Below are positions 35,333 through 44,131 of a stretch of DNA of 54,953 nt, one piece after another. The notes under the pieces are model-generated. The model had not been told where the DNA came from. It was given only the letters and a program-made list of their open reading frames with translations, and did no database searches. Each line of letters begins with the position of its first letter. Position 1 is the first letter of the stretch. The translations under genes and the position numbers were made by a program. Source of the DNA: Bacteroidales bacterium (lineage in GTDB: Bacteria > Bacteroidota > Bacteroidia > Bacteroidales > Muribaculaceae); assembly GCA_900768685.1 (NCBI GenBank), contig CAAGDX010000009.1:1-54953 (forward strand). The letters are read 5' to 3'.

Positions 35333-37579
35333 ATGATTCTCCTTGCTCAAGAAATTGTGACCGCTATGAGTGTGGAAAGCCTAATCCGGGACTTGGCATT
35401 TATCCTCATTCTGGGTGCAGGTATCACCGTGCTATTCAAGTGGATAAAGCAACCTGTTGTGCTTGGCTACATAGTGGCAGGTTTTCTTGCCAGCCCTAAT
35501 TTTACTGCTTTGCCGTCCGTTACAACGGCGGAAAACATAGAGTTTTGGGCACAAATAGGTATCATAATCCTCTTGTTTTCATTAGGGCTGGAGTTCAGTT
35601 TCAAGAAACTGCTGAGTGTGGGCAGTTCCGCTATCGTGACCGCCTTAATCATCGTAATAGGCATGATGATAACAGGTTATGTGATAGGTCACATGATGGG
35701 CTTCAGCAAAATAAACAGCCTTTTCCTGGGCAGTATGCTCTCCATGTCGTCCACCACTATTATCATCAAGGCATTCAACGACTTAGGGTTGCAACAAAAG
35801 AAGTTTGCGTCACTGGTATTTGCGGTTTTGATAGTAGAAGACCTCTTTGCGGTGCTTATGATGGTGCTTCTCTCCTCCGTGGCAATCAACAACGACATAG
35901 AAGGCACGGAAATGCTGATGAGCATAGGAAAACTCGTATTTTTCCTCATAATTTGGTTTCTCACAGGCGTTTATATCATACCGTCCGCATTCAATAAAGT
36001 ACGGACGCACCTGAACAACGAGACACTGCTCATAATTTCAATGGGACTGTGCCTGGGTATGGCAGTATTCTCCGTGCTATGCGGCTTCTCCCTTGCCCTT
36101 GGAGCCTTTGTGATGGGTTCCATACTTGCCGGAACAATCTATGCGGAAAGAATAGAAAAAGTGACTGAACCGGTGAAAGACCTATACGGCTCCGTGTTTT
36201 TCATCTCCGTGGGAATGATGGTGCAGCCGGAAATAATACTTGAATATTGGCAGCCAATCCTGACACTCTCCCTCGCCGTGATAATAGGCATGATAGTATT
36301 CGGCACAATAGGTATGCTTGCCACGGGACAAACACTGAAAGTGGCAATCCAGTCCGGTTTCTCGCTCACGCAGATAGGTGAATTTGCATTTATCATAGCA
36401 TCATTGGGAATGTCGTTGGGCGTACTTGAACCGAACATTTACCCAATAGTAGTGGCAGTTTCCGTCATAACCACATTTACCACGCCGTATTTTATCCGAA
36501 TGGCAGACCCGGTGTATGGTTTTGTGGAACGTCATCTGCCGGAAAAACTTAAATTCCTCATTGACAGGTATTCCAGTGAAAACTCTACGGGAGAAACGGA
36601 TAATAACACGTGGAAAACAATCCTCAAACGCTATGCCTGGAGAATTATCCTCTACGCAATTATTCTGATTGCCATAACCCTTGTTTGCACACGTTTTATG
36701 CTCCCGTGGCTGAACGAGTTACTCCCCGAATGGAGCAAAATCATAACCGCCGTAGCAGGAATTTTTGCTATGTCACCTTTTTTGCTTGCCATGTCGCTGC
36801 CAATTTCCAAAAGGGCGGAGCGAGACATCCTGGCAGAGAAAAAGAAAGTGTATCGTGTGCCACTTATCGTGCTGTCAATCACACGCTTAGGAATAGTATT
36901 GGGTTTTATCGTAAACCTGCTATCTTCCATATATTCTCTGAAAATAGGCTTAATTTGCGGAATAGTGGTGTTTATCCTCATCCTTTTTGTGTTCACAAAA
37001 AACATTAAGGACAGGATGAAACACATAGAGCAGAAATTTATGGATAATCTGAATGAACGCGAACTCCGCAAAACAGGTAAAAACAATACAATCGTGAGTG
37101 ATTTGCACCTGGCATACATGACAGTGGGCTACGGCTGCAAATTTGTGGGCATGAAACTGATGGATTCGCCGTTGCGAACCGAATACGGTGTTTCCGCCGT
37201 CAATATTCGTCGCGGAAATGTGGTGATACCCGTGCCGGACGGCAATACAAGGCTTTTCCCGGGGGATATAGTGGGAGTGATAGGCAATGACGAGCAGATT
37301 CAACGCATTATCCCGGAAATAGAGAAGTCACAGGAAGCGGAAACAGAAGCCAAGGACAGTTCATTCCGACTGGTAAGTATCTCGCTCACAGAAGATTCTC
37401 CACTTATAGGCGAGACCATCACCACAGCGGATGTACGCCGCAACTATCACGCACACATTGTAGCCATTCGCCGTGGCGAGGATATGATTCAAGACTTGCT
37501 GAACACGCCGATTAAGGTTGACGATATCCTCTACGTGGCGGGTGATGCAGAGTCTGTGGCAAGATTGCAGGGAAACTGA
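35333..37579 (+). CDS. cation:proton antiporter (CPA2/KefB-like) with TrkA-C domains
   Basis: 748 residues. The first 390 or so make the sodium/hydrogen exchanger core of about 12 spans (QPVVLGYIVAGFLASP, SMSSTTIIIKAFNDLGL, LVFAVLIVEDLFAVLMMVLL with the family's conserved acidic residue). A second group of spans follows at about 430-560, then two regulatory TrkA-C-type domains (about 595-665 and 675-748: VPVPDGNTRLFPGDIVGVIG; VDDILYVAGDAESVARL). The full TrkA-N nucleotide domain seems missing. Likely exports K+ or Na+ against H+. ATG at 35333; an ATG at 35366 would also keep all spans. Confidence 0.9.
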   Translation: MILLAQEIVTAMSVESLIRDLAFILILGAGITVLFKWIKQPVVLGYIVAGFLASPNFTALPSVTTAENIEFWAQIGIIILLFSLGLEFSFKKLLSVGSSAIVTALIIVIGMMITGYVIGHMMGFSKINSLFLGSMLSMSSTTIIIKAFNDLGLQQKKFASLVFAVLIVEDLFAVLMMVLLSSVAINNDIEGTEMLMSIGKLVFFLIIWFLTGVYIIPSAFNKVRTHLNNETLLIISMGLCLGMAVFSVLCGFSLALGAFVMGSILAGTIYAERIEKVTEPVKDLYGSVFFISVGMMVQPEIILEYWQPILTLSLAVIIGMIVFGTIGMLATGQTLKVAIQSGFSLTQIGEFAFIIASLGMSLGVLEPNIYPIVVAVSVITTFTTPYFIRMADPVYGFVERHLPEKLKFLIDRYSSENSTGETDNNTWKTILKRYAWRIILYAIILIAITLVCTRFMLPWLNELLPEWSKIITAVAGIFAMSPFLLAMSLPISKRAERDILAEKKKVYRVPLIVLSITRLGIVLGFIVNLLSSIYSLKIGLICGIVVFILILFVFTKNIKDRMKHIEQKFMDNLNERELRKTGKNNTIVSDLHLAYMTVGYGCKFVGMKLMDSPLRTEYGVSAVNIRRGNVVIPVPDGNTRLFPGDIVGVIGNDEQIQRIIPEIEKSQEAETEAKDSSFRLVSISLTEDSPLIGETITTADVRRNYHAHIVAIRRGEDMIQDLLNTPIKVDDILYVAGDAESVARLQGN

Positions 37580-37604
37580 AAAAGGAAAAGAAATTGGAGC
37601 TGAT

Positions 37605-37680
37605 GAGCTACTTTAGCTAACTTAGCTATCTTAGCTATCTTAGCTATCTTAGCTATTTTCGCTACTTTCGCTACTTTCGC
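37605..37680. repeat. 9-nt-period GCTA array
   Basis: AGCTACTTT, AGCTAACTT, AGCTATCTT (three times), AGCTATTTT and CGCTACTTT (twice), eight units in register, 25 bp after the antiporter stop. The same unit family, inverted, occurs at 41510 and 47699. Confidence 0.85.
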
Positions 37681-37686
37681 AGAAAT

Positions 37687-37725
37687 AAAAAAAGCCGGTT
37701 TGTATCACACAACCCGGCTTTTTTT
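37687..37725. terminator. bidirectional intrinsic terminator
   Basis: Stem AAGCCGG/CCGGCTT flanked by an A-run before and a T-run after, so it can end both the antiporter transcript (plus) and the thioredoxin-FISUMP gene (minus, stop at 37746). Confidence 0.85.
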
Positions 37726-37745
37726 CAGTCCGAAAGGGCTTCAGA

Positions 37746-39320
37746 CTATTTGCGAATTATTTTTTTACATGTCTTAACTTTACCATTACTATAAATGGTT
37801 TTTTCTATTACGAGACCGGATTCAGGTTCCGGAATCATCATACCTGAAAGGTTATAATATGTAGTGGAGACAGGCTCCGCATAGTCAACAGCAACGTTAT
37901 CCACACCAGCAGAAGGTTTCGGGCAAACAGGACGGATGCTGCAAGCAGTGGCTCTACGCTGTGAAATAACCTCCATTCCTGAAACATTCATTTTGAGAGC
38001 AAAAGCCATAATTTTACCATCCACAGGTTCTTGATTCAGAGTGCCGGACCAATAGTAACCGCCTGAACTTGCTTCAGATGTCTTAAGACCTAATCTATAT
38101 CCGCTATATGGGAAGAAGATAGTGTTACCATTTATTTTGCTTGTGAGAACAAGACCTTTCTTGTTGTTTATTGTTTGCTCGGAGATAGTACAGTTATCAA
38201 CGAGTTCTTGCAATTCCTCGTCTGAAGGCAAACGCCAGCCATAGCCCCACTTTACATGAGCGATATCGTAATCTTCACTGCCGTAGATGCTTGCAGGTGG
38301 ATTAGCACTTGGATAATCATCATCGTTAGTGCTGTTTCCGTTGCCTGTAAGGTCAGCCCATTTAGCCATAACACCGGTCATTTGCGGAGATTCGGACCTC
38401 TGCTCGTAGTAATAATCAGCATTCAAAAGATTTGATTTAGCCCAAAGCACACTCAAGCCTAAATCCACATAGCGAAAGTTTCCTGCATCCGGGAGTGGAT
38501 TTTCCTTGTCTGTATCTTCTGCGATAGTTACTGGCATCTTGGAAGCATTTATAATTTCACCGTTAGCATCAATAAGAAGAGCAGCAACAGAAAGATTTTC
38601 ACATTTCTGAACAGAATTAGGATACTCAAAAGTATAGTCAAAACCATATTTTTGTCCTTTCACTACTTTTGTAGTGATAGTGCTACCGGCATAACTCGGA
38701 ACGATGGCACGAGCCACGTCTTCAAAAACCACCGGTGTGGGTGACGGCAATTTTTCATAGCCACCCATTTCTCCGCTACCGCCTGAATAGTAATTAACTT
38801 GTAGATAACCTGTTACATCATCTTCCATAAGGACGTATGCCACATTATATGAACCGGCGCCGGAATAGCAGAACTCGGATTCTGAAGAGACGGAGATGGA
38901 ATAGTTTCGACGATCCAAAACAGCGGATTTCATTGTGATTTTGCCGAGGCTTTTTGTAGCACGGATTTCGTTGTAGAAATTTACAAACTTTTCTTGATCC
39001 ACATCCTGGGCAAAATATTTACGCTGGACATTGCAACCGGGGAAAGAAGAAAGATTAACGCCTACAGCATAGTCGTATGATTGCATTACATCATTAACGT
39101 GCACTGCAATACCCAAAAATTTGTCACCGTAAGTTTTTTTCATATAGTCCATAGCCACAATGCCGCGAACACACCATCCACACCATGTGCCTGTACCTTC
39201 TTCAATCACCACAGTGCGGTCAAATGTAGGCGTTTGTGCCTGAACGGAAACGGGCGTTGCACCAAACAGCATTGCAAACATACTTGAACCTAAAAGTAGA
39301 GTTTTCAGCCTCATAATCAT
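37746..39320 (-). CDS. exported Omp28/thioredoxin-like protein with FISUMP-like domain
   Basis: 524 residues. Signal peptide at 1-29 (ends SVQAQ). Residues about 32-165 are a thioredoxin-type fold with the CxxC motif CGWC at 47-50 (TGTWCGWCVRG), as in Omp28-related proteins. Residues about 280-465 carry the pattern of the Fibrobacter succinogenes major paralogous domain (YVDLGLSVLWAKSN, WGYGWRLPSDEELQELVDNC, GGYYWSGT). The end (STTYYNLSGMMI..., KTCKKIIRK) is a short sorting-like tail of the T9SS type A kind. So it is probably a secreted or surface redox protein. The combination is recognisable by domain, but its substrate is unknown. A TACTTTTG at complement 39388-39395 may be its -7 box, about 70 bp upstream. 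Confidence 0.85.
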   Translation of the reverse strand: MIMRLKTLLLGSSMFAMLFGATPVSVQAQTPTFDRTVVIEEGTGTWCGWCVRGIVAMDYMKKTYGDKFLGIAVHVNDVMQSYDYAVGVNLSSFPGCNVQRKYFAQDVDQEKFVNFYNEIRATKSLGKITMKSAVLDRRNYSISVSSESEFCYSGAGSYNVAYVLMEDDVTGYLQVNYYSGGSGEMGGYEKLPSPTPVVFEDVARAIVPSYAGSTITTKVVKGQKYGFDYTFEYPNSVQKCENLSVAALLIDANGEIINASKMPVTIAEDTDKENPLPDAGNFRYVDLGLSVLWAKSNLLNADYYYEQRSESPQMTGVMAKWADLTGNGNSTNDDDYPSANPPASIYGSEDYDIAHVKWGYGWRLPSDEELQELVDNCTISEQTINNKKGLVLTSKINGNTIFFPYSGYRLGLKTSEASSGGYYWSGTLNQEPVDGKIMAFALKMNVSGMEVISQRRATACSIRPVCPKPSAGVDNVAVDYAEPVSTTYYNLSGMMIPEPESGLVIEKTIYSNGKVKTCKKIIRK

Positions 39321-39565
39321 ACCTGATTTTTAAGTTTACTAAATAGTTTTTTCCATTATAAGAAATGATTTTTTCCTTATTTTTCTGCAAAAGTATTGCA
39401 TTACGGCAAATAACCGCCCATGAAAATCGTTAATTTGTGTTAATTGGAACAAATAGCAGCCTTTCTACGGCTTTTTAATGCAATAAAACGGGGAAAAGTA
39501 CGTTAGAATGAATAATGTAAAATTACTAAAAAAGATACATACCTTTTATTATTAGCAAAAAACTC

Positions 39566-41503
39566 ATGAAAAAAGGACTATTAACGCTTGCGGTGGTATT
39601 TGCCGCATTAGTATCATCCGCAAAAGGCAGTTCAAATGACCCTGTATTGCTCAAAATAGACAATAGGGAAACACGCTTGAGCGAATTTGAATACCTCTAC
39701 AACAAAAACAATCAGCAGCAGGGAGTGAAACAGTCACCCGAGGAATACCTTGATATGTTTGTGAATTATAAACTCAAAGTGGCAGACGCAATTTCTGCCG
39801 GAATAGACACCACTGCAGCGTTTGTATCAGAATACGATAAGTACAGAATAGAACTCGCTCAGCCTTATCTCTCAGACAAAGAGACACAAGAGCAACTTAT
39901 CCGCGAGGCTTACAGCCGTATGGAAAAAGACGTTGACGTGAGCCACATCATGATGGCACACTCAGCAGACACAAAGGAAGACCTGGCAACCAGACATACT
40001 CTGGACAGCATCAGGACAGATATCATAAACGGCAAAGTAACATGGGACGCAATGGTGCTTGCACACTCTATCGACCCTGCAGTGAGACGTAACGGCAACG
40101 GCGATATGGGTTTCATCACAGGCAACGGAATGTTTCCGGAACCGTTTGAAACAGCCGCTTTCACTACACCTGTAGGTGAAATTTCTCCTGTTATAGACTC
40201 AGGCTTCGGCTACCATATTGTACGCGTAAATGCATCTCGTCCTGCAAAAGGTCAGGTACTCGTGGAACACATCCTCAAACTCACACAGGGTATGCCGGCA
40301 GAACAAGCGGCAAAACAGAAAGAGGCAATAGACTCTATCTACAATGTACTTATTGCCGGTGCAGACTTTAACGAAGTGGCAAAAAGAGAATCCGAAGACC
40401 CGGGAAGTGCACGCACCGGCGGTAAACTGGACTGGTTTGGTTCAGGACGTATGGTGAAACCGTTTGAGGATGCCGCTTTCAATGCACAGGACGGCGAAAT
40501 CACAAAACCATTCGCTACATCTTACGGTTACCACATCATTCACAAACTGGACCACAAAGGTATCCCTACTCTTGAGGAAGCTCGCAAAGACCTGGAAAAC
40601 CAGATTATGAACGACGGACGTTCCTCAAAGGCTCGTGAAGTGAAAGTTCTCCAACTCAAAGAAAAATACGCTCCTGTTGTTGACGAAGCAGTGATGGAAG
40701 AAATCTACGCAGCATGCAGAGCCAACGAAGGTTACGACTCTGTGGTGATAGCACAGTTTGCAAACGATGCTCGCAAATGCGTCACATTTAACACCGGCGA
40801 TGTAATCACTGTTTCCGAGTTGTTTGCTTCCATGCCTGTAACGGCAAAGGTGAAACCGGACGATGTGAAACTCCTCATTATGGGAAATTGCGGAGTGCTT
40901 GTAGATAAGAAAGTTGTGGCTATTGAAATAGACCGCTTGCCGGAAGAAAATACGGAATACCGTAACCTCCTCAACGAGTACCACGACGGCATTCTGCTCT
41001 TTGAAATCAGCAACCGCAACGTGTGGGAAAAAGCCTCCAAGGATAAAGAAGGACTTAACAGATTTTTCCGTGCAAACAAAGACAAATACACCTGGAATGC
41101 ACCTAAATTCAAAGGCTATATCATCTTTGCTACAAGTGATTCAATCCGCAGCGAAGCACTCGGCTATCTTGCTGAAAACGTAATAGATACAGACACACTT
41201 GTAAAGACCATGCGTAAGAAATTCGGCAAAGACGTGAAAGTTGAAAAGGTGATTGCGGCAGAAGGCGAAAATGCAATAGTAGATGCAGTAGGTTTCGGCA
41301 AGGACAAGCCGGAAAACAACGGTCGCTGGGCTTACTATTTCCCGTATGCATACTCTATCCTCAGTCAGCCGGAAGAAGCAACAGACGTTCGCGGTGCCGT
41401 AATTGCGGACTATCAGGCATACCTTGAAAATGAATGGGTTGAGCAGCTCCGCATCACTCACAAGTACAAGGTGAACAAGAAAGCACTGAAGCAGCTGAAA
41501 TAG
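39566..41503 (+). CDS. periplasmic peptidyl-prolyl isomerase, two parvulin domains
   Basis: 645 residues. Signal peptide at about 1-21. A SurA-type N-terminal helical domain (about 30-115: RETRLSEFEYLYNKNN) precedes two parvulin domains: about 120-220 (VDVSHIMMAHS, GDMGFITGNGMFPEPFETAAF, GFGYHIVRV) and about 230-335 (VLVEHILKL, GGKLDWFGSGRMVKPFEDAAF, SYGYHIIHKL). A further helical part fills the C-terminus to 645. Such proteins chaperone outer-membrane proteins in the periplasm. It heads the plus-strand cluster; an intrinsic terminator and a new promoter follow before the next gene. Confidence 0.92.
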   Translation: MKKGLLTLAVVFAALVSSAKGSSNDPVLLKIDNRETRLSEFEYLYNKNNQQQGVKQSPEEYLDMFVNYKLKVADAISAGIDTTAAFVSEYDKYRIELAQPYLSDKETQEQLIREAYSRMEKDVDVSHIMMAHSADTKEDLATRHTLDSIRTDIINGKVTWDAMVLAHSIDPAVRRNGNGDMGFITGNGMFPEPFETAAFTTPVGEISPVIDSGFGYHIVRVNASRPAKGQVLVEHILKLTQGMPAEQAAKQKEAIDSIYNVLIAGADFNEVAKRESEDPGSARTGGKLDWFGSGRMVKPFEDAAFNAQDGEITKPFATSYGYHIIHKLDHKGIPTLEEARKDLENQIMNDGRSSKAREVKVLQLKEKYAPVVDEAVMEEIYAACRANEGYDSVVIAQFANDARKCVTFNTGDVITVSELFASMPVTAKVKPDDVKLLIMGNCGVLVDKKVVAIEIDRLPEENTEYRNLLNEYHDGILLFEISNRNVWEKASKDKEGLNRFFRANKDKYTWNAPKFKGYIIFATSDSIRSEALGYLAENVIDTDTLVKTMRKKFGKDVKVEKVIAAEGENAIVDAVGFGKDKPENNGRWAYYFPYAYSILSQPEEATDVRGAVIADYQAYLENEWVEQLRITHKYKVNKKALKQLK

Positions 41504-41509
41504 CAATCA

Positions 41510-41570
41510 CTGCTAAGATAGCTAAGATAGCTATAATAGCTAATTTAGCTAAGATAGCTACTTTAGCAAA
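41510..41570. repeat. 9-nt-period GCTA array, inverted relative to 37605
   Basis: Units GCTAAGATA (three times), GCTATAATA, GCTAATTTA, GCTACTTTA, all in one 9-nt register, 7 bp after the isomerase stop. Reverse complement of the family at 37605. Confidence 0.85.
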
Positions 41571-41586
41571 ATGGACAGAAGATATA

Positions 41587-41625
41587 AAATTGGCAAAGTT
41601 GAGCATAACTTTGCCAATTTTTGCT
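41587..41625 (+). terminator. intrinsic terminator of the first isomerase gene
   Basis: ATTGGCAAAGTT (41589-41600) pairs perfectly with AACTTTGCCAAT (41607-41618), followed by TTTTTG. The stem sequence ATTGGCAAAG is shared with the CATATACG-loop hairpins at 49042 and 54609. Confidence 0.9.
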
Positions 41626-41651
41626 TTATACGCTTAAAAATATTATCTTTG
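41620..41651 (+). promoter_or_regulatory. promoter of the lipoprotein isomerase gene
   Basis: TTTG at 41620-41623, 20-bp spacer, TATCTTTG at 41644-41651, 22 bp upstream of the ATG at 41674. The -33 box lies inside the T-run of the preceding terminator. Confidence 0.75.
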
Positions 41652-41673
41652 CAAGACAAAAACAGGCTCTAAA

Positions 41674-42549
41674 ATGGCAAAAAGAAATCACAACATACTT
41701 ATCTCCGCCGTTCTGCTGCTCATAATCCTTTCTACAGCTTGCTCAAATAAAAACAAGCAGGACAGCGGAGATATTTTAGTAACCGTTGGCAATGCGGTGC
41801 TAACTCTTGACGACCTCCGGAAACAGTTACCGTCCGGACTTTCCGCTGAAGACAGCACCGCTCTGGCACACTCATACATCCGCTCGTGGATAGACAGCCG
41901 CCTAATCAGTGAAATAGCATCGCAAAACATCGGCGACCTCACGGAAATAGACCGTATGACGGAGCAATACCGCAATGAACTAATCACTTACGAATACCGC
42001 CGCCGAATGTTTGACGACCGCATAAAAAGTGAAATTACGGAAGACTCCATAAAGAAATACTACGACGAAAATCTGACAGAACTGAAACTGCAACGTCCTA
42101 TACTTAAGGGCATTTACCTGAAAATTCCGAACGAATCGCCCTCGCTGAAAAATGCAAAAAAATGGTACGTTTCCACAAAAACGGAAGATATAGACAAACT
42201 GGAAAAGCAATGCCTTGACGGTGCCATCCATTATGACTATTTCCGTGACCGGTGGGTGGACTGGGAACGGATAGAAAGCCTCATTCCGGCAGAGTTCGGC
42301 AGCGACCCTAATGCTTTCCTTGCCACGCATAAAAATTTGGAAATAAGTCAGGGGGATTTCACGTATCTACTTAGTATTTCAGAATATATCCATTCCGGCA
42401 AGACTATGCCCTACGAGTTTGCGAAGGAAACAATAAAGGATATCCTCGCCTACAGCCGTCGTGCGGAATATGACCGTTTGCTCCGCCTCTCGCTCCTCAA
42501 GGAAGCTGAAGATAACGGGCAAATCTCCATAAACTGCAAATTGGATTAA
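41674..42549 (+). CDS. SurA-N-like lipoprotein, isomerase family
   Basis: 291 residues. Lipoprotein signal with lipobox LSTAC (C23), so it is anchored in a membrane facing the periplasm. The N-terminal helical part (ILVTVGNAVLTLDDLRKQLP, ALAHSYIRSWIDSRLISEIA) matches the SurA-N/PpiC substrate-binding domain. I do not see a complete parvulin domain after it, so it may be a chaperone without isomerase activity. It lies 201 bp before the next SurA-like gene, and this trio of related genes before OstA is typical of Bacteroidales. Confidence 0.8.
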   Translation: MAKRNHNILISAVLLLIILSTACSNKNKQDSGDILVTVGNAVLTLDDLRKQLPSGLSAEDSTALAHSYIRSWIDSRLISEIASQNIGDLTEIDRMTEQYRNELITYEYRRRMFDDRIKSEITEDSIKKYYDENLTELKLQRPILKGIYLKIPNESPSLKNAKKWYVSTKTEDIDKLEKQCLDGAIHYDYFRDRWVDWERIESLIPAEFGSDPNAFLATHKNLEISQGDFTYLLSISEYIHSGKTMPYEFAKETIKDILAYSRRAEYDRLLRLSLLKEAEDNGQISINCKLD

Positions 42550-42660
42550 TACCGACTAAATGATGATTCAGGTTTGCAACGGGTGTTTACTTTAACATTC
42601 TTTATGATACAAGTTCTTAAAAATAGTCTGTTTGGAGAGTGGAGAGTGTAATAAAAATCG

Positions 42661-42668
42661 TAACTTTG
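42661..42668 (+). promoter_or_regulatory. possible -7 element upstream of surA
   Basis: TAACTTTG, 82 bp before the GTG start. A TTTG at 42631-42634 is 26 bp upstream, wider than usual, so support is weak. The 200-bp gap holds nothing else visible. Confidence 0.4.
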
Positions 42669-42750
42669 CACTTTACATAAGCAGAATATGCTCATTTAGC
42701 CGAAAATCGGACTAAAAGAGTCACATTATTAAACAATTATCTATCAAAAA

Positions 42751-44100
42751 GTGAAACTGATAAAAATATTTTTAGGATTTTTTGCCGCAGCATGCCTGAG
42801 TGCCGCAGCACAAAACAATATAGTGGAAGAAGTGGCTTGGACTATCGGTGACCAGCCAATTTACAAGTCTGAAATTGAAGAGACATACCAGCAGATGCTC
42901 TACGACAGAGAGCAAATAAACGGTAAGCCATACTGCGTGATACCGGAACGTATGGCGATTGACAAACTCTTTCTCCACCAGGCAGATATAGACACCGTGG
43001 AAGTACAGGAATCCGCTATTCACCAGCAAGTTGACTCCTGGATTAACTTCCTCATCACAAACCTCGGCACAAAAGAAAAAGTGGAAGAATATTTCCGCAA
43101 AACCATTCCGGACCTCCGCGAATGGCGTGGCGAACAGCTCCGAAATCAGTCACGAATAGAGCAAGTGAAAAGAAGCCTTATAAAGGACATCAAAACTACG
43201 CCGTCTGACGTACGCAAATTTTTCAACACCCTGCCGGAAGACAGCATACCGTTCGTGCCGCTGCAGGTGGAAGTGAAAATCATCACTATCAACCCGATAA
43301 TACCGCGTCAAGAGATAGACGACGTAAAAGCACGTCTGCGTGACTATGCAGACCGCGTGAATAAAGGCGAAGCAGACTTCTCCACACTTGCCATACTCTA
43401 CTCTGAAGACACCGGTTCCAGTGTACGCGGCGGTGAAATCGGCTTCCTTGGCAGAGGTCACCTCGAACCGGAATACGCAGCTGTAGCATTTAACCTCAAC
43501 GACCCTAAAAAAGTGTCTAAAATCGTTGAAACACAGTATGGTTACCATATTATTCAACTGATAGAAAAACGTGGTGACCGCATCAACACTCGCCACATTC
43601 TCCTCCGCCCGAAAGTTTCCGACGAAGACCTAATAAAAGCCACACACCGCCTGGATTCCGTGGTTTCCGACATCAAAGCCGGTAAATTCACGTTTGAAGA
43701 AGCTGCACCGTTTATCTCACAAGACAAAGATACACGCTACAGCGAAGGTGTGATGACAAACGAAAACGACGGTACTACACGCTTTGAGATGTCACAACTT
43801 CCACAGGAAGTGGCAAAAGTGGTGGATAAGATGCAGCCGGGCGAAATCTCCGATGCATTCATCATGATGGACCCGAAACGCAACAGAGAAATCGTGGCAA
43901 TCGTGAAGCTCACATCACGCATCACGGCTCACAAAGCCAACCTTTCCGATGACTTCCAGACTATAAAAGCACTCTATGAAAAATCCATTCAGGAAAAAAT
44001 CATCAAAGAGTGGGTTGACAAGAAAATCAAAGACACATACGTCAAAATCGAGGACGGCTGGGACGAATGTGACTTTGAACACGCAGGTTGGAAGAAATAA
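42751..44100 (+). CDS. surA: SurA-type periplasmic peptidyl-prolyl isomerase
   Basis: 449 residues, start GTG at 42751, because it gives a signal peptide (MKLIKIFLGFFAAACLSAAA) and no ATG is near. N-terminal chaperone domain (about 25-170), then two parvulin domains: about 175-275 (VEVKIITINPIIP, GGEIGFLGRGHLEPEYAAVAF, QYGYHIIQL) and about 280-385 (NTRHILLRPKV, TRFEMSQLPQEVAKVVDKM). The layout equals E. coli SurA (two parvulin domains). It folds outer-membrane proteins. The OstA-like gene follows at 31 bp. Confidence 0.92.
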   Translation: MKLIKIFLGFFAAACLSAAAQNNIVEEVAWTIGDQPIYKSEIEETYQQMLYDREQINGKPYCVIPERMAIDKLFLHQADIDTVEVQESAIHQQVDSWINFLITNLGTKEKVEEYFRKTIPDLREWRGEQLRNQSRIEQVKRSLIKDIKTTPSDVRKFFNTLPEDSIPFVPLQVEVKIITINPIIPRQEIDDVKARLRDYADRVNKGEADFSTLAILYSEDTGSSVRGGEIGFLGRGHLEPEYAAVAFNLNDPKKVSKIVETQYGYHIIQLIEKRGDRINTRHILLRPKVSDEDLIKATHRLDSVVSDIKAGKFTFEEAAPFISQDKDTRYSEGVMTNENDGTTRFEMSQLPQEVAKVVDKMQPGEISDAFIMMDPKRNREIVAIVKLTSRITAHKANLSDDFQTIKALYEKSIQEKIIKEWVDKKIKDTYVKIEDGWDECDFEHAGWKK

Positions 44101-44131
44101 TAGCATTTCAGCATAAATATTTTACGGCTCA

